NCBI GenBank assembly: GCA_963763205.1
Contig: CAVXNQ010000021.1
Coordinates: forward strand, 1-64,000
Source: DDH964 sp963763205
GTDB lineage: Bacteria > Desulfobacterota > Desulfuromonadia > Desulfuromonadales > DDH964
Reading direction: 5' to 3'
DNA: 64,000 bases
Part shown: positions 8,324 through 16,667 of the stretch, in pieces
How positions within the stretch are numbered: the first letter of the stretch is position 1
Layout: each line of letters begins with the position of its first letter
Notes under the pieces: model-generated
Databases searched by the model: none
What the model was told of the DNA's origin: nothing
Seen by the model: the letters and a program-made list of their open reading frames with translations, nothing else
Position numbers and translations under genes: made by a program

Positions 8324-8974
8324 TCAAAAGCCCGGACCCGCCAGTAGTATGTCTGGTTTTCCGTCGGACCTGGGAACCGTCCATCGGGTGATGGAAGTCG
8401 TTTCGGTTGCGGTCCCGCTCGTAATGAGGCTCGTCAGACCGCTGTCCTGGTAGATTTCAAATTCATAGGTGAGGTTGTCATTGTTGGGATCGGAGGAATC
8501 ACTTACTGCAAGCGCCGGGGTCAAGGTTGTTATATCGGAGCCATTAGCCGGCCCCGCCAACGCCGGCGCGGTTGGTGCACCTTCCACCCGAAAGTACGCA
8601 CTGGCGAGAGTTTCTTCCGTTCCGGAAATGCCTGCCCGGAGAACAACGAGATAGTCCTTGGCGCTGTAGCCCTGGGTTGATAATTGCCCGCTGCTGCTGT
8701 AGATGGTGCCAATAGGCAGGTTCGCCTGGTCGGTGACCGTTTGGTAGATGGTTTGGCCGTCCAGACCTACCGTCTGGACGGTGAGAGCAAGGCCTTCCAC
8801 ATCGACATTCCCTACATTTGCCACACTATAGGACACCCTGATCGGTTCGCCGGTGAGGATTCTCTGGTTGTCTAGCGAAATTTGTCCCTTAAGGAGCGCG
8901 GAGGGATTGGTGACGCTGTTGACTACCAAGTCGCAGTTAGCCGTAGTCACAGTGGTGCCGGTAGCATCGAGCAC
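8324..8974 (-). CDS. Fifth segment of the giant protein: CARDB-like repeat and first fibronectin-III-like domain
   Basis: About 216 residues. It covers one CARDB-like domain (DNQRILTGEPIRVSYSVANV) and the start of the fibronectin-III-like series (APTAPALAGPANGSDITTLT). The frame breaks near 8372 after TRWTVPRS. The neighbouring frame continues PTENQTYYWRVRAFDG, which matches the equivalent position IENQTYFWRARAFDG in the next repeat, so the join is secure. Confidence 0.5.
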   Translation of the reverse strand: MLDATGTTVTTANCDLVVNSVTNPSALLKGQISLDNQRILTGEPIRVSYSVANVGNVDVEGLALTVQTVGLDGQTIYQTVTDQANLPIGTIYSSSGQLSTQGYSAKDYLVVLRAGISGTEETLASAYFRVEGAPTAPALAGPANGSDITTLTPALAVSDSSDPNNDNLTYEFEIYQDSGLTSLITSGTATETTSITRWTVPRSDGKPDILLAGPGF

Positions 8975-8982
8975 TTGTAGGG

Positions 8983-9354
8983 TTACGAGATAGCTTCCCG
9001 CCGGGCTGGCTCCAACGTTCCAGATTTCTTTGATAGTAATTGTCTGGCCGGGATTGAGCGTTTGGATTGTTGCCGCTTAGTGAACAGCGACAGGCCCTGC
9101 TTGTCCGACACAGTTATCCATGCCGTCAGGTTCTCAGCCAGCGAGCTTCCAGCAACCGTTGCTGTCAATGTCGCCTGCTCATTAGGGTTGTAAGCGATTT
9201 TGTCAACGACAATGTTCCCCTTGAGGTCGGAAACATTGCTGGGTCCAACATAACCGACATTCTTGGTCAGTGTCAGGCTCAAGTCACCCGCAAGACGGCC
9301 TATATGTCGTGGCTTTTTGAATTTGCCGTGTATATCCCAGTGAATATACTTCAC
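8983..9354 (-). CDS. Fourth segment of the giant protein: short beta-sandwich fragment
   Basis: The in-family part is ~75 residues, from LAGDLSLTLTKNVGYVG through VVDKIAYNPNEQATLTATVAG to SDKQGLSLFTK. Both ends are out of frame. The next frame takes over near 9076 with AATIQTLNPGQTITIKEIWN. It is not an independent gene. Confidence 0.45.
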   Translation of the reverse strand: MKYIHWDIHGKFKKPRHIGRLAGDLSLTLTKNVGYVGPSNVSDLKGNIVVDKIAYNPNEQATLTATVAGSSLAENLTAWITVSDKQGLSLFTKRQQSKRSIPARQLLSKKSGTLEPARREAIS

Positions 9355-11593
9355 CCGCAGGTATCGTTACCGGTCTGAGATCGATAAGTTGCCCGGCATC
9401 ATCCGTGAGGCGCACACTAGTTGTAGCATCCACCTCGCCAGTATTTTCCAATTCAAGGTTCATTCTAAAGGCATCGCCCCCAGCCAGATTCGGTGCCGTC
9501 CAAGTTGCACTTACCTGTGGCACCACAACCTGATACTGATCGGTGACGGAACCCAGGACAATATTTCCTTGGGTCACGCTACAATTCAGGTCAACAGTCC
9601 CAACCGATTCCGCAGGCAACGTGACACTGAAAGGATGGGTCCCGCCTGCCGAAAGGTTGAAGGTTTCGTAATAGATTGTCTGCCCGTCGCTCCCAGGCGA
9701 TTTCGATATCAGGGTAAGGGCCGCATTTGTCATTTCGGTCGCCGCCAGATTCCTGATTTCTCCAGTTACAGTCACCATTTCATCTGGCTTGTAAATCCGC
9801 TTGTCGGTATTGAATGCAAGAACGGCGTTTCCGGAAACTACATAGAATTCTTTGGAATTTTGTGCGACAAGTTGATTGAGGGGTGAAATCAAACTGCTCT
9901 GCAGATAATATTTACCTGCAGGAATTTTTTGAAAATCGATCTCAGTCGGGACAACCGTGGATTGGTCAATATTTACGGGAATAGTCTTTTCCCACACCGC
10001 AGGGGCCACTGAATCTTCCGACAAAATTTCGCTTGCTTTTACTGACGTGTCGACTTTATTCAGTAGGCTGTCAGCCAACTTACTTATTTTTTTATAATTA
10101 CCAGTAGCATCGGAGTACCAATATATTTTTGGATCAGCGGTTGTTGAACTGAAAGAATATGACAATGCACGGTTATAGCCAGGAGAGGATTTGTTGCTAC
10201 AGCTACAATAGGCGCCATTGCTCGCGATAGCACCAAAAACAATGCCCTTTGAACTGCTTCTATAGGCCACATAACCAGGCTGGGTCCAAGATGAATAGTA
10301 GCCCTCCCAACCAGGGCCGTTGATTATTGTTTTCTCGGCCACGTTTTCTGCTTTTACAAAATCGTAAAGCGCGTTGAAGTTATAAAGGTAGTTAACAACT
10401 GCATTAGTTTCTAGCCATTCCTTGTTATCTCTAAAATATCTTATTTTTGCACTTCCGATGGAAAATTCTACAAATACTGGGCCTTGTTTTGAAATAATAG
10501 CGGAAGATCCACCAAAACCATAGACTAAACCTCCCCCAAGATAGCCATGCCACTGGCTTCCAAATGCTGAACTATCCTGCAATCGGTCGAAACCGCTTTT
10601 TGGACTTCCGCTGCCAGCGTCATCGAACCTAAGTTCGGTTATAATATCATCGGCATACCTATCGAGCCCATATCCACCCCACTTGATATAAATACTGTCT
10701 GTTTTCAAAAACTTATTCGTATTGTCGACAACCGCCGAAACGGGCCCATAGTCTCGCTGCATTTTCGGACCATTCTCCATTGCGTCGAAATAGATTGCGA
10801 AATGTCTGATAGCTCCGACTGGAGTGATGCCATCCGCTATCCAATACACGTTCCCCTTGGCATTGTTCCCGGCATCGTAGTCATCGGCTCTGTCGAGTTG
10901 GCTTGGAATTTCCTTGAGGACCTTTCCATTAGCATCATATTCGATGACTCTCAGAGAATTTTCGTCAAAGGTCTGAGGACTACCGTTTTTCGCAAATTCA
11001 TCCGTGAAATTCACCGGAACGCTAATGGGATAATTTTCCCTTTCGTAGTTCCCCACATTGATTTCGACGAGTTGTCTATATTTCCATGATTTATCCCACC
11101 AATCTCCTTGTGCTGGAGCCGCGCTCAATACCTTGACATTTAGGGTAGCTCCAGTTAGCCCCCCGTCATTAGATGTTATTTCGGTAGTCCCCTCCACTGG
11201 TTCTGTGGAAAGATACCAGTCTTTAGAGGTCGTCACCGCCAAGCTGAGGTCGATGCCGTTCACGCTGATGCGCTTGAAATCGTTGACTGACTTATCTCCA
11301 TTGGAGTCTTGGGCGCTGGATTGGAGGTAATAGGTTCCACTCACAACCCCTTTGGGGATTTGCAATTCCAGCGGAACCGTCATTCCCACACTTAGCGCAG
11401 ACACTCCGTTTATGTCAGCGATCTTGGTGTTTTTGTCGTCATAGAAAGTGAGAGTGTGCTCGGCAACCGAGTCAACTCCGCCCAGGTTGCTAAGCGAGAT
11501 GCTCAGCGTATCGCCCGCGGCATACTGTTCTGAAGAAAGATTTCCGAATATCAGATCAGGTCCTGGGACCGTGTAGGACGTGGAACCCGACAA
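9284..11593 (-). CDS. Third segment of the giant protein: DUF2341-like domain plus beta-sandwich repeats
   Basis: About 769 residues. After two beta-sandwich repeats comes a ~350-residue module beginning WWDKSWKYRQLVEINVG with PISVPVNFTDEF, then NVYWIADGITPVGAIRHFAIYFD. This is the pattern of DUF2341-type (concanavalin-like) domains in secreted proteins. Two more macroglobulin-like repeats follow (NTDKRIYKPDEMVTVTGEIR). Base composition in 10,000-10,800 is noticeably AT-richer than the flanks, which suggests the module was acquired separately. The frame breaks near 9297 after QKATTY and continues as LAGDLSLTLTKNVG in the next frame. No ribosome site precedes it. Confidence 0.6.
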   Translation of the reverse strand: MSGSTSYTVPGPDLIFGNLSSEQYAAGDTLSISLSNLGGVDSVAEHTLTFYDDKNTKIADINGVSALSVGMTVPLELQIPKGVVSGTYYLQSSAQDSNGDKSVNDFKRISVNGIDLSLAVTTSKDWYLSTEPVEGTTEITSNDGGLTGATLNVKVLSAAPAQGDWWDKSWKYRQLVEINVGNYERENYPISVPVNFTDEFAKNGSPQTFDENSLRVIEYDANGKVLKEIPSQLDRADDYDAGNNAKGNVYWIADGITPVGAIRHFAIYFDAMENGPKMQRDYGPVSAVVDNTNKFLKTDSIYIKWGGYGLDRYADDIITELRFDDAGSGSPKSGFDRLQDSSAFGSQWHGYLGGGLVYGFGGSSAIISKQGPVFVEFSIGSAKIRYFRDNKEWLETNAVVNYLYNFNALYDFVKAENVAEKTIINGPGWEGYYSSWTQPGYVAYRSSSKGIVFGAIASNGAYCSCSNKSSPGYNRALSYSFSSTTADPKIYWYSDATGNYKKISKLADSLLNKVDTSVKASEILSEDSVAPAVWEKTIPVNIDQSTVVPTEIDFQKIPAGKYYLQSSLISPLNQLVAQNSKEFYVVSGNAVLAFNTDKRIYKPDEMVTVTGEIRNLAATEMTNAALTLISKSPGSDGQTIYYETFNLSAGGTHPFSVTLPAESVGTVDLNCSVTQGNIVLGSVTDQYQVVVPQVSATWTAPNLAGGDAFRMNLELENTGEVDATTSVRLTDDAGQLIDLRPVTIPAGEVYSLGYTRQIQKATTYRPSCG

Positions 11594-12237
11594 TACGGAG
11601 CCCCCGGAAGTGTCAGTGACACCGCCACAACATGTCGTCCACTCGCCAAAGAAGCAGGCAGGGCGATTGCGTACTGTAGCGGAAGTGGTCCCTGTCCAAT
11701 GGTTAAAATTTTGGTGTCCGAATATCCACTATCCCGGTCAAAAACGCTTACGGTCACGGCCTCAAGCTTGAACTTGCCCACGTTGTTCAAACTTAACTGT
11801 AAGTTTGCAGTTTCTCGGATTTTGTAATCAGCTTTATCGAATATCGGGGACAAGACGACATTGTTCGGCAAGGGAAGATCCGTCGTCGCCCCCGTGACCG
11901 TTTCGTCGCTTCGGACCCAGGTGAGGGTATACGTGCCGAACTTGAGTGCAGGTATCGAAACCGAGTAATTTAGCGTCTTGCTCTCTCCCAGGCCGAGGCT
12001 AAAGGGTTGGGTCGTCGTAAAAACTTCCTCACCGTCGGGGTCCTTCAGCGTGATGTCAAGGGTGCCAGCCGACACGGCAATATTGCCGGTGTTGACAAGC
12101 TTGAAGGAGAGGGTGTTGCCTCCCATCGTCAGTGCCGGGGAAAGAATCGGTGTGATTGCAATCTGACTGGCCGCTACCTCGAACGTCTTCGCGCCAGTAC
12201 CCAGCAGATTACCGCTGATTCCTTCCAGATCTGCCAC
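11551..12237 (-). CDS. Second segment of the giant protein: CARDB/macroglobulin-like repeats
   Basis: About 228 residues in the frame following the shift near 12280. It has two beta domains with the patterns TMGGNTLSFKLVNTGNIAVSAG and KADYKIRETANLQLSLNNVG. These are typical of CARDB or macroglobulin-type beta-sandwiches in extracellular proteins. Its last ~15 residues are out of frame with the family. Restoring one G in a G5 run (C5 on the + strand at 11601-11605) continues the protein into the 9284-11593 segment. The apparent start is only an internal GTG without a ribosome site. Confidence 0.55.
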   Translation of the reverse strand: MADLEGISGNLLGTGAKTFEVAASQIAITPILSPALTMGGNTLSFKLVNTGNIAVSAGTLDITLKDPDGEEVFTTTQPFSLGLGESKTLNYSVSIPALKFGTYTLTWVRSDETVTGATTDLPLPNNVVLSPIFDKADYKIRETANLQLSLNNVGKFKLEAVTVSVFDRDSGYSDTKILTIGQGPLPLQYAIALPASLASGRHVVAVSLTLPGAPYCRVPRPTRSQDLI

Positions 12238-12275
12238 GACTCTGTAGGTTCCGCCGGGGGCAGAGGACGGCAGTG

Positions 12276-14942
12276 TTAATTCAAGGTCTGGAAAACTTCG
12301 GCATCGGCAGCCAGCGTTAGGTCCCGTGTCGTTTCGTAAATGGTCCCGCCGGCAGGATCAATCACCCTCGTATGCAATGACGTGGCGAAACTCTCTCCCT
12401 CGGTGTTCCGGAGAAAGACGCCAATATTTATGGTGTCGCTTTTTGAATATACAGCCTTGTCGGTCTGCACCATTACGTCGACAGACGTAGGAACGATCGT
12501 GGAAAGCGACGGGCTGAAGACCAAAATGCCGCCGGTGTCAAGCGGGCCAGTAAAGCTGGCGCCGTAATAACTCGGTTTGGTTAGGGGATCGACTGACATG
12601 GTGATCATGCCTGGGCTGACATCATTTAGGAGATAGCTACCATCAGCCGCAGTAGTCGTCCGCAGGGTGCCGGTTCCCGTCGTGTTGACTGCGACACCGG
12701 GAAAGGGCTGGTTTGCCATGCCATCCCACACCCTACCCCGAATGGTGGCAACCATTGGGGTCGCCGAGATGGGGATCATGCCGACGTCGTTGACGGTGCC
12801 TGCGACAACCGCCGTGGTCAAGGTGCGTTGAGCATAGCCGTCGAGCAGGATAATAACTTGCTGCGATCCCTTGAGGAGGTCCGCAAATGTGAAGGTGCCC
12901 GCATTATCGGTTGAGACACTTACCGACGGGTTTGTCATGAGCGTGAGGGTCGCGCCAGCCAACGGCTGGCGGGAAGACGCATCCACAACAGTTCCCGTCA
13001 GGCTCCCCGTGGCCACCTGCGGAGCGAGCGTAATGTTAAACGTTCGGGTCCAGGGAGAGGTTCGAATCAGGAACGACTTGCTGCCATAGCCCGTAGCATA
13101 GGCCTTGACGGTGATTTCCGCCGGGTGATCGATGTCCGCAATGGCATAGGTTCCGCCGAAATCCGTGTGGCCAGTTAGCGTCGTCCCCGCGGCAACAACG
13201 ATCTCGGCGCCGGGGATGGGGGCGCCGGTAACCGCATTGCTAATCACACCGGTCAGGGTCATTTTTGAAATGGACATCTCCAAGCGGATTGTCCCCAGGT
13301 CGATGGTGGCGCCGGGAACGACGACCACCAGGAACGTCTGGCTGGCGAACCCGTTCATGCCGACAGTGACCTGATAGGTATTGGCAGCCAGATCATGAAT
13401 TTCGAAAAGTCCGCCATTGTTGGGGTCTAGTGCCGCCTCGATGCCGCCCGACAGGGTCACAGTCACACCCTTCTCCTCGGGGAGATGGTCGATGGGAAGC
13501 CCCCAATGGCTATCGACGACTCGTCCGACCAACGTGCCCGTACTTACCAGGGGAGGCGTGGAGTCCAGCCGCGGCGAAAAGGTCAACGTGGTTCGGTCAT
13601 AGACGGTTCCGGGAGAGGTCAGGGTCAGATACCCCTCTTTCGCCGCCGAGATCGTCACGGCACCGGGGGTGACATAGGGAATAGCGAAACTTCCGTCTGC
13701 CCCGGTATGGGTACCGCCATTCCAGGCGCCGTTGACACCGATGGCGACGCCGGCCAGCGGCTGGCCGGCCTGGTCGGTAATGGTGCCCGCAATGGTGCCG
13801 GTGGAGTAGCTCGACACCAAGGAGATGTTCCCTAGGTCGGACGAGGCGTCGACCACGACATCGGTGGTGGCAGTCGAAGACTTGTAACCCTCCAAAGAGA
13901 AGCTCACCTGCTGGGTGCCGGCCGGTATGTCATGCAGGACGAAATTGCCACTTGAGTCGGTGGACGTACGGAGCAGCGGATTGCTCGCCAGCACCACGGC
14001 CACACCGCCGAGGTGCTGATGGGTCGTCGCATCGACCAGGATGCCGGTGATGGTCCCGCCGGGCGGCGGCGGAGGCGGCGGGGACGGCTTGTTCTCCGCC
14101 AGGTAGAGCGCCTGGAGGGCCAGGGCGGTGGAATAGGGATCGTCGCTCCAGGAGCCGTCGGCCGCCTGGGTCGTGGTGAGGTAGTTGACTGTTGCCGCCG
14201 TGACCGCCGGGTCGTCGGAAACGGCCGCCAGGGCCTTATAGGCCAGGGCGGTCTCGTAGACCGTGGAGGGCGAGCTGCCGAAGCCGCCGTCCGCGTTGCG
14301 GTGTCCCACCAGGAAGGTGCTGGCTCTGCTGACGGCGGCGGCAATGCTGGGCATCTGGGGGAACTGCTGAAGGGTCAGGGAGACCTCCGCCGTCAGGTAG
14401 ACGTGGCTGGCGTCCCCCGGCAGAAAGCCCCAGCCGCCATCCGGATTCTGCCGGGTGGTGAGAAAGGCCAGGGCGGCATTGGTGGTGGTATCGTCGGCGC
14501 CGCCGACGGCCTGCAGGGCGCGCAGGGCGTAGGCGGTGTCGAGGAGATTGACGGCGTAGCCGTCATATCCGCCCCACCCGCCCTTGAGCGCATCGAGGGC
14601 GGGGAGTAGTGTGTCGGCACTGCCGTCGGCCAGATCCAGGGAGAGGATTCTCTCGGCGATAAAATCGACCGACTGCGGCGCCTGGGCCTGGAGCCAGGAA
14701 CTACCCGCGCCATAGGTGGCGCTGCCGGTCTGGTTCAGGAGTTTCAGGGACTCCAGGGCCGTCGCCGTGGCGGCGGTGGTCTCGACCTGGGTGCTGGCAC
14801 TGTCCCAGTTGCCGTCCGGGCTTTGGGCGGCGGTAAGATAGGCGAGGCCGGCGTCAATCTGCGGGAGTTGGGAAAATGCCGGGGTGGCAAAGCCAGCAAG
14901 AATACAGATGGAAAAAAGAATCAGGTTCCGGCAACTCGACAT
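12276..14942 (-). CDS. N-terminal segment: signal peptide, toroid repeats, carboxypeptidase-regulatory-like domains
   Basis: 888 residues. Residues 1-24 form a signal peptide (LILFSICILAGFATPAFS). Residues ~25-280 contain five to six units like YLTAAQSPDGNW and FLTTRQNPDGGWG, the QW-like pattern of prenyltransferase/squalene-cyclase/thioester-domain toroids, without a catalytic Asp box or a thioester CxEQ. A PPPPPPP linker at ~290 leads to about six domains of the form GxVxDAxTxxPLxGAxVxxxxxxxxxTDxxGxFxxxDIxxG, the pattern of carboxypeptidase-regulatory-like domains. The frame stops after VFQTLN; loss of one G near 12280 explains the stop, since the next frame continues ELTLPSSAPGGTYRVVADLE. 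Confidence 0.8.
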   Translation of the reverse strand: MSSCRNLILFSICILAGFATPAFSQLPQIDAGLAYLTAAQSPDGNWDSASTQVETTAATATALESLKLLNQTGSATYGAGSSWLQAQAPQSVDFIAERILSLDLADGSADTLLPALDALKGGWGGYDGYAVNLLDTAYALRALQAVGGADDTTTNAALAFLTTRQNPDGGWGFLPGDASHVYLTAEVSLTLQQFPQMPSIAAAVSRASTFLVGHRNADGGFGSSPSTVYETALAYKALAAVSDDPAVTAATVNYLTTTQAADGSWSDDPYSTALALQALYLAENKPSPPPPPPPGGTITGILVDATTHQHLGGVAVVLASNPLLRTSTDSSGNFVLHDIPAGTQQVSFSLEGYKSSTATTDVVVDASSDLGNISLVSSYSTGTIAGTITDQAGQPLAGVAIGVNGAWNGGTHTGADGSFAIPYVTPGAVTISAAKEGYLTLTSPGTVYDRTTLTFSPRLDSTPPLVSTGTLVGRVVDSHWGLPIDHLPEEKGVTVTLSGGIEAALDPNNGGLFEIHDLAANTYQVTVGMNGFASQTFLVVVVPGATIDLGTIRLEMSISKMTLTGVISNAVTGAPIPGAEIVVAAGTTLTGHTDFGGTYAIADIDHPAEITVKAYATGYGSKSFLIRTSPWTRTFNITLAPQVATGSLTGTVVDASSRQPLAGATLTLMTNPSVSVSTDNAGTFTFADLLKGSQQVIILLDGYAQRTLTTAVVAGTVNDVGMIPISATPMVATIRGRVWDGMANQPFPGVAVNTTGTGTLRTTTAADGSYLLNDVSPGMITMSVDPLTKPSYYGASFTGPLDTGGILVFSPSLSTIVPTSVDVMVQTDKAVYSKSDTINIGVFLRNTEGESFATSLHTRVIDPAGGTIYETTRDLTLAADAEVFQTLN

Positions 14943-15081
14943 AAACCCTCCTGGACTAACAATTGCCTAATGGCAGAATTTAAGGAAAACAGCAAAAGTG
15001 GGCTCTTGGCACGTTCTAAGAACTCCTTCCCGGGCAATCTCAACCGGGAGGCCAGCGGTTTCATCTAAAGCGCTTTTATCG

Positions 15082-16662
15082 CTATCGATTCTTCCAGGCG
15101 TCCCGGATACCTCCGGCATAAAGTACCAAGCACCAAAACAGGATCATGCCGATGCCGAAAACCGAATAGGGAGTCCATTCGACCGAGCCGGCGAGGATCG
15201 GCTCGAAGCTCACGGCGATGAAGAAGGCCACCACCGTAAAGGCCCCCATGAACAACAGGCCCTTGACTATCTGTCGTTTGTAAAGCTGGCCGAGTCCCGG
15301 GAAAAGAGCCGATAGCAGAGCCGCTTTACCATTCAGTTTTTGGGGCGGCAAGATCCCCGGTCGGTGCCCCTGATCGTTTTCTGCCGAGGGCTTCCCGGTG
15401 CTTCGAGTGCCGCCGGATTGCAAATTCGGTAGGGCGGCCCGATTTTTCCGGAACCTGGCATAGAAGTAGACCAGCGGGATCAGGATCGCCAAAAGGCCCC
15501 ACAGGCATAGGGTGGAAAGCCTGTCCCAGCGCCGAAAATCCTTCCGGTACTCCGCGCCGATCCGCTTCAGGTCAGGGCTGTATTCCCCGAGGAAATGAAG
15601 GTCGGCGACGGCAAAGGCATAGACCTTGGCGTTTTTCAGGTCGGTCGCCAAGACCCGGTCTCCCCAGGTGGCGATGTCCCCGATCAGGCTGAAATCCTCC
15701 ACCGGCTCCTGGCTGCCGAGGTATTCCCCCTGCGCGGTGTAAAGCGCCAGACGGCCGTCCTGAAGAAAGCCGTCCTCTTCCAGGGTGACGATTCGGTCGG
15801 GAGCCAGGGCGACTTTGGTCGGATATCGATAGATGGCATCTCCCGTCGGGACAACGACCCGGGCGAGGAATTTGCCTTCGGGCGAATAGCGATCGATGCC
15901 TGGACTCTTGGTGTTGGCAATCAGCAGGTTGCCCGATTCCTCGAGCAGGAATTGATTGGGAAACATCAGCTGACCCGGCTGCCGGCCTTGTTGGCCGAAG
16001 GCGAAACGGAAATTCCCCTGCGGATCATAAACCTGCAGGTTGTGACCGGCGCCGTTGCTGACGAAGAGGCGGCCGTTGCCGAAATCGGGGTGGATTTTGA
16101 AATGGGCCGGAATCCTGGGCCCATTAAGCACCAGCCAGCGCTGACTGCCGGCGCCGATCACCAGAATCTTCTTGGTCCGGTAGTCGGCGATCCACAAGTC
16201 GTCTCCCACCCAGAGCATCTGGGTCGGCTCAACGCTGGCCGGGATGGCAACCTTGCGGAGCAGGGTTCCTTCCTGATCCGTGATCAACACCTGGTCGTGC
16301 CAGAGGGTGGCGATGCCCTTGGCCGATGCGGCAATATAATTCGGCGCGGGAATATTCTGGGCACGGTGGGAGGAATAGAGACGCCCCCCGAGCATGGCGA
16401 GAAAGACCACCAGAAAGAGACCGGCGAAGAACAGGTTTCTGGGTTTGCGAAGATCGCCGCCGAGCTCGACCCCGTCGGTTGCGGGTGCCGGAAGCGGTGG
16501 GCTCGAAAGCCGGTGCGGGTCCCCCTTGACTGCGGGCGGGGCGAGCGGAAAGCGCTTCCGGCATTTGGGACAGGTGGCCCAATGCGCGTTTTGCGGGAGG
16601 ATGTGCCGAGGCACCCGTTTACTGAACCGGCAGGATGGGCAGGTCAGGATGACGTCAGACAT
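15082..16662 (-). CDS. Zinc-ribbon, beta-propeller (NHL-like) membrane protein
   Basis: 526 residues. Residues ~6-45 form an MJ0042-type zinc ribbon (CPSCRFSKRV...CPKCRKRFPL). A single membrane helix at ~77-95 (LFFAGLFLVVFLAMLGG) leads to an exported ~270-residue domain. Its repeated blades (DDLWIADYRTKKILVIG, GRLFVSNGAGHNLQVYDPQGNF, NLLIANTKSPGIDRYSPEGKF) are characteristic of NHL/six-bladed propellers. A second helix follows at ~380. A C-terminal module with SALFPGLGQLYKRQIVKGLL and further hydrophobic segments resembles TM2/DUF5683-type membrane domains. The propeller would sit outside the cytoplasmic membrane. Five bases separate it from the upstream gene at 16668-17981, so the two are co-transcribed. 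Confidence 0.75.
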   Translation of the reverse strand: MSDVILTCPSCRFSKRVPRHILPQNAHWATCPKCRKRFPLAPPAVKGDPHRLSSPPLPAPATDGVELGGDLRKPRNLFFAGLFLVVFLAMLGGRLYSSHRAQNIPAPNYIAASAKGIATLWHDQVLITDQEGTLLRKVAIPASVEPTQMLWVGDDLWIADYRTKKILVIGAGSQRWLVLNGPRIPAHFKIHPDFGNGRLFVSNGAGHNLQVYDPQGNFRFAFGQQGRQPGQLMFPNQFLLEESGNLLIANTKSPGIDRYSPEGKFLARVVVPTGDAIYRYPTKVALAPDRIVTLEEDGFLQDGRLALYTAQGEYLGSQEPVEDFSLIGDIATWGDRVLATDLKNAKVYAFAVADLHFLGEYSPDLKRIGAEYRKDFRRWDRLSTLCLWGLLAILIPLVYFYARFRKNRAALPNLQSGGTRSTGKPSAENDQGHRPGILPPQKLNGKAALLSALFPGLGQLYKRQIVKGLLFMGAFTVVAFFIAVSFEPILAGSVEWTPYSVFGIGMILFWCLVLYAGGIRDAWKNR

Positions 16663-16667
16663 GGCCT

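Larger units (their letters stand above)
6655..14942 (-). pseudogene. Giant exported multidomain surface protein, split by five frameshifts
   Basis: Six consecutive minus-strand reading frames join into one ~2,760-residue protein. Domain order is: signal peptide; alpha/alpha-toroid (prenyltransferase/thioester-domain-like) repeats; proline linker; about six carboxypeptidase-regulatory-like beta domains; macroglobulin/CARDB-like repeats (motif xxDKxxYxxxExxx); a DUF2341-like domain; more such repeats; then about five fibronectin-III-like domains (motif NTANDPPTAP) and a C-terminal beta domain. Frames change near 12280, 11603, 9297, 9076 and 8372. At each point the protein continues in the neighbouring frame with uninterrupted homology. 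The shift near 11603 is at a run of five C (+ strand), typical of a homopolymer indel. There is no stop codon inside any segment, so decay is recent or the shifts are sequence errors. Function is unknown; a secreted or surface-attached adhesion or assembly protein is likely. Confidence 0.75.
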
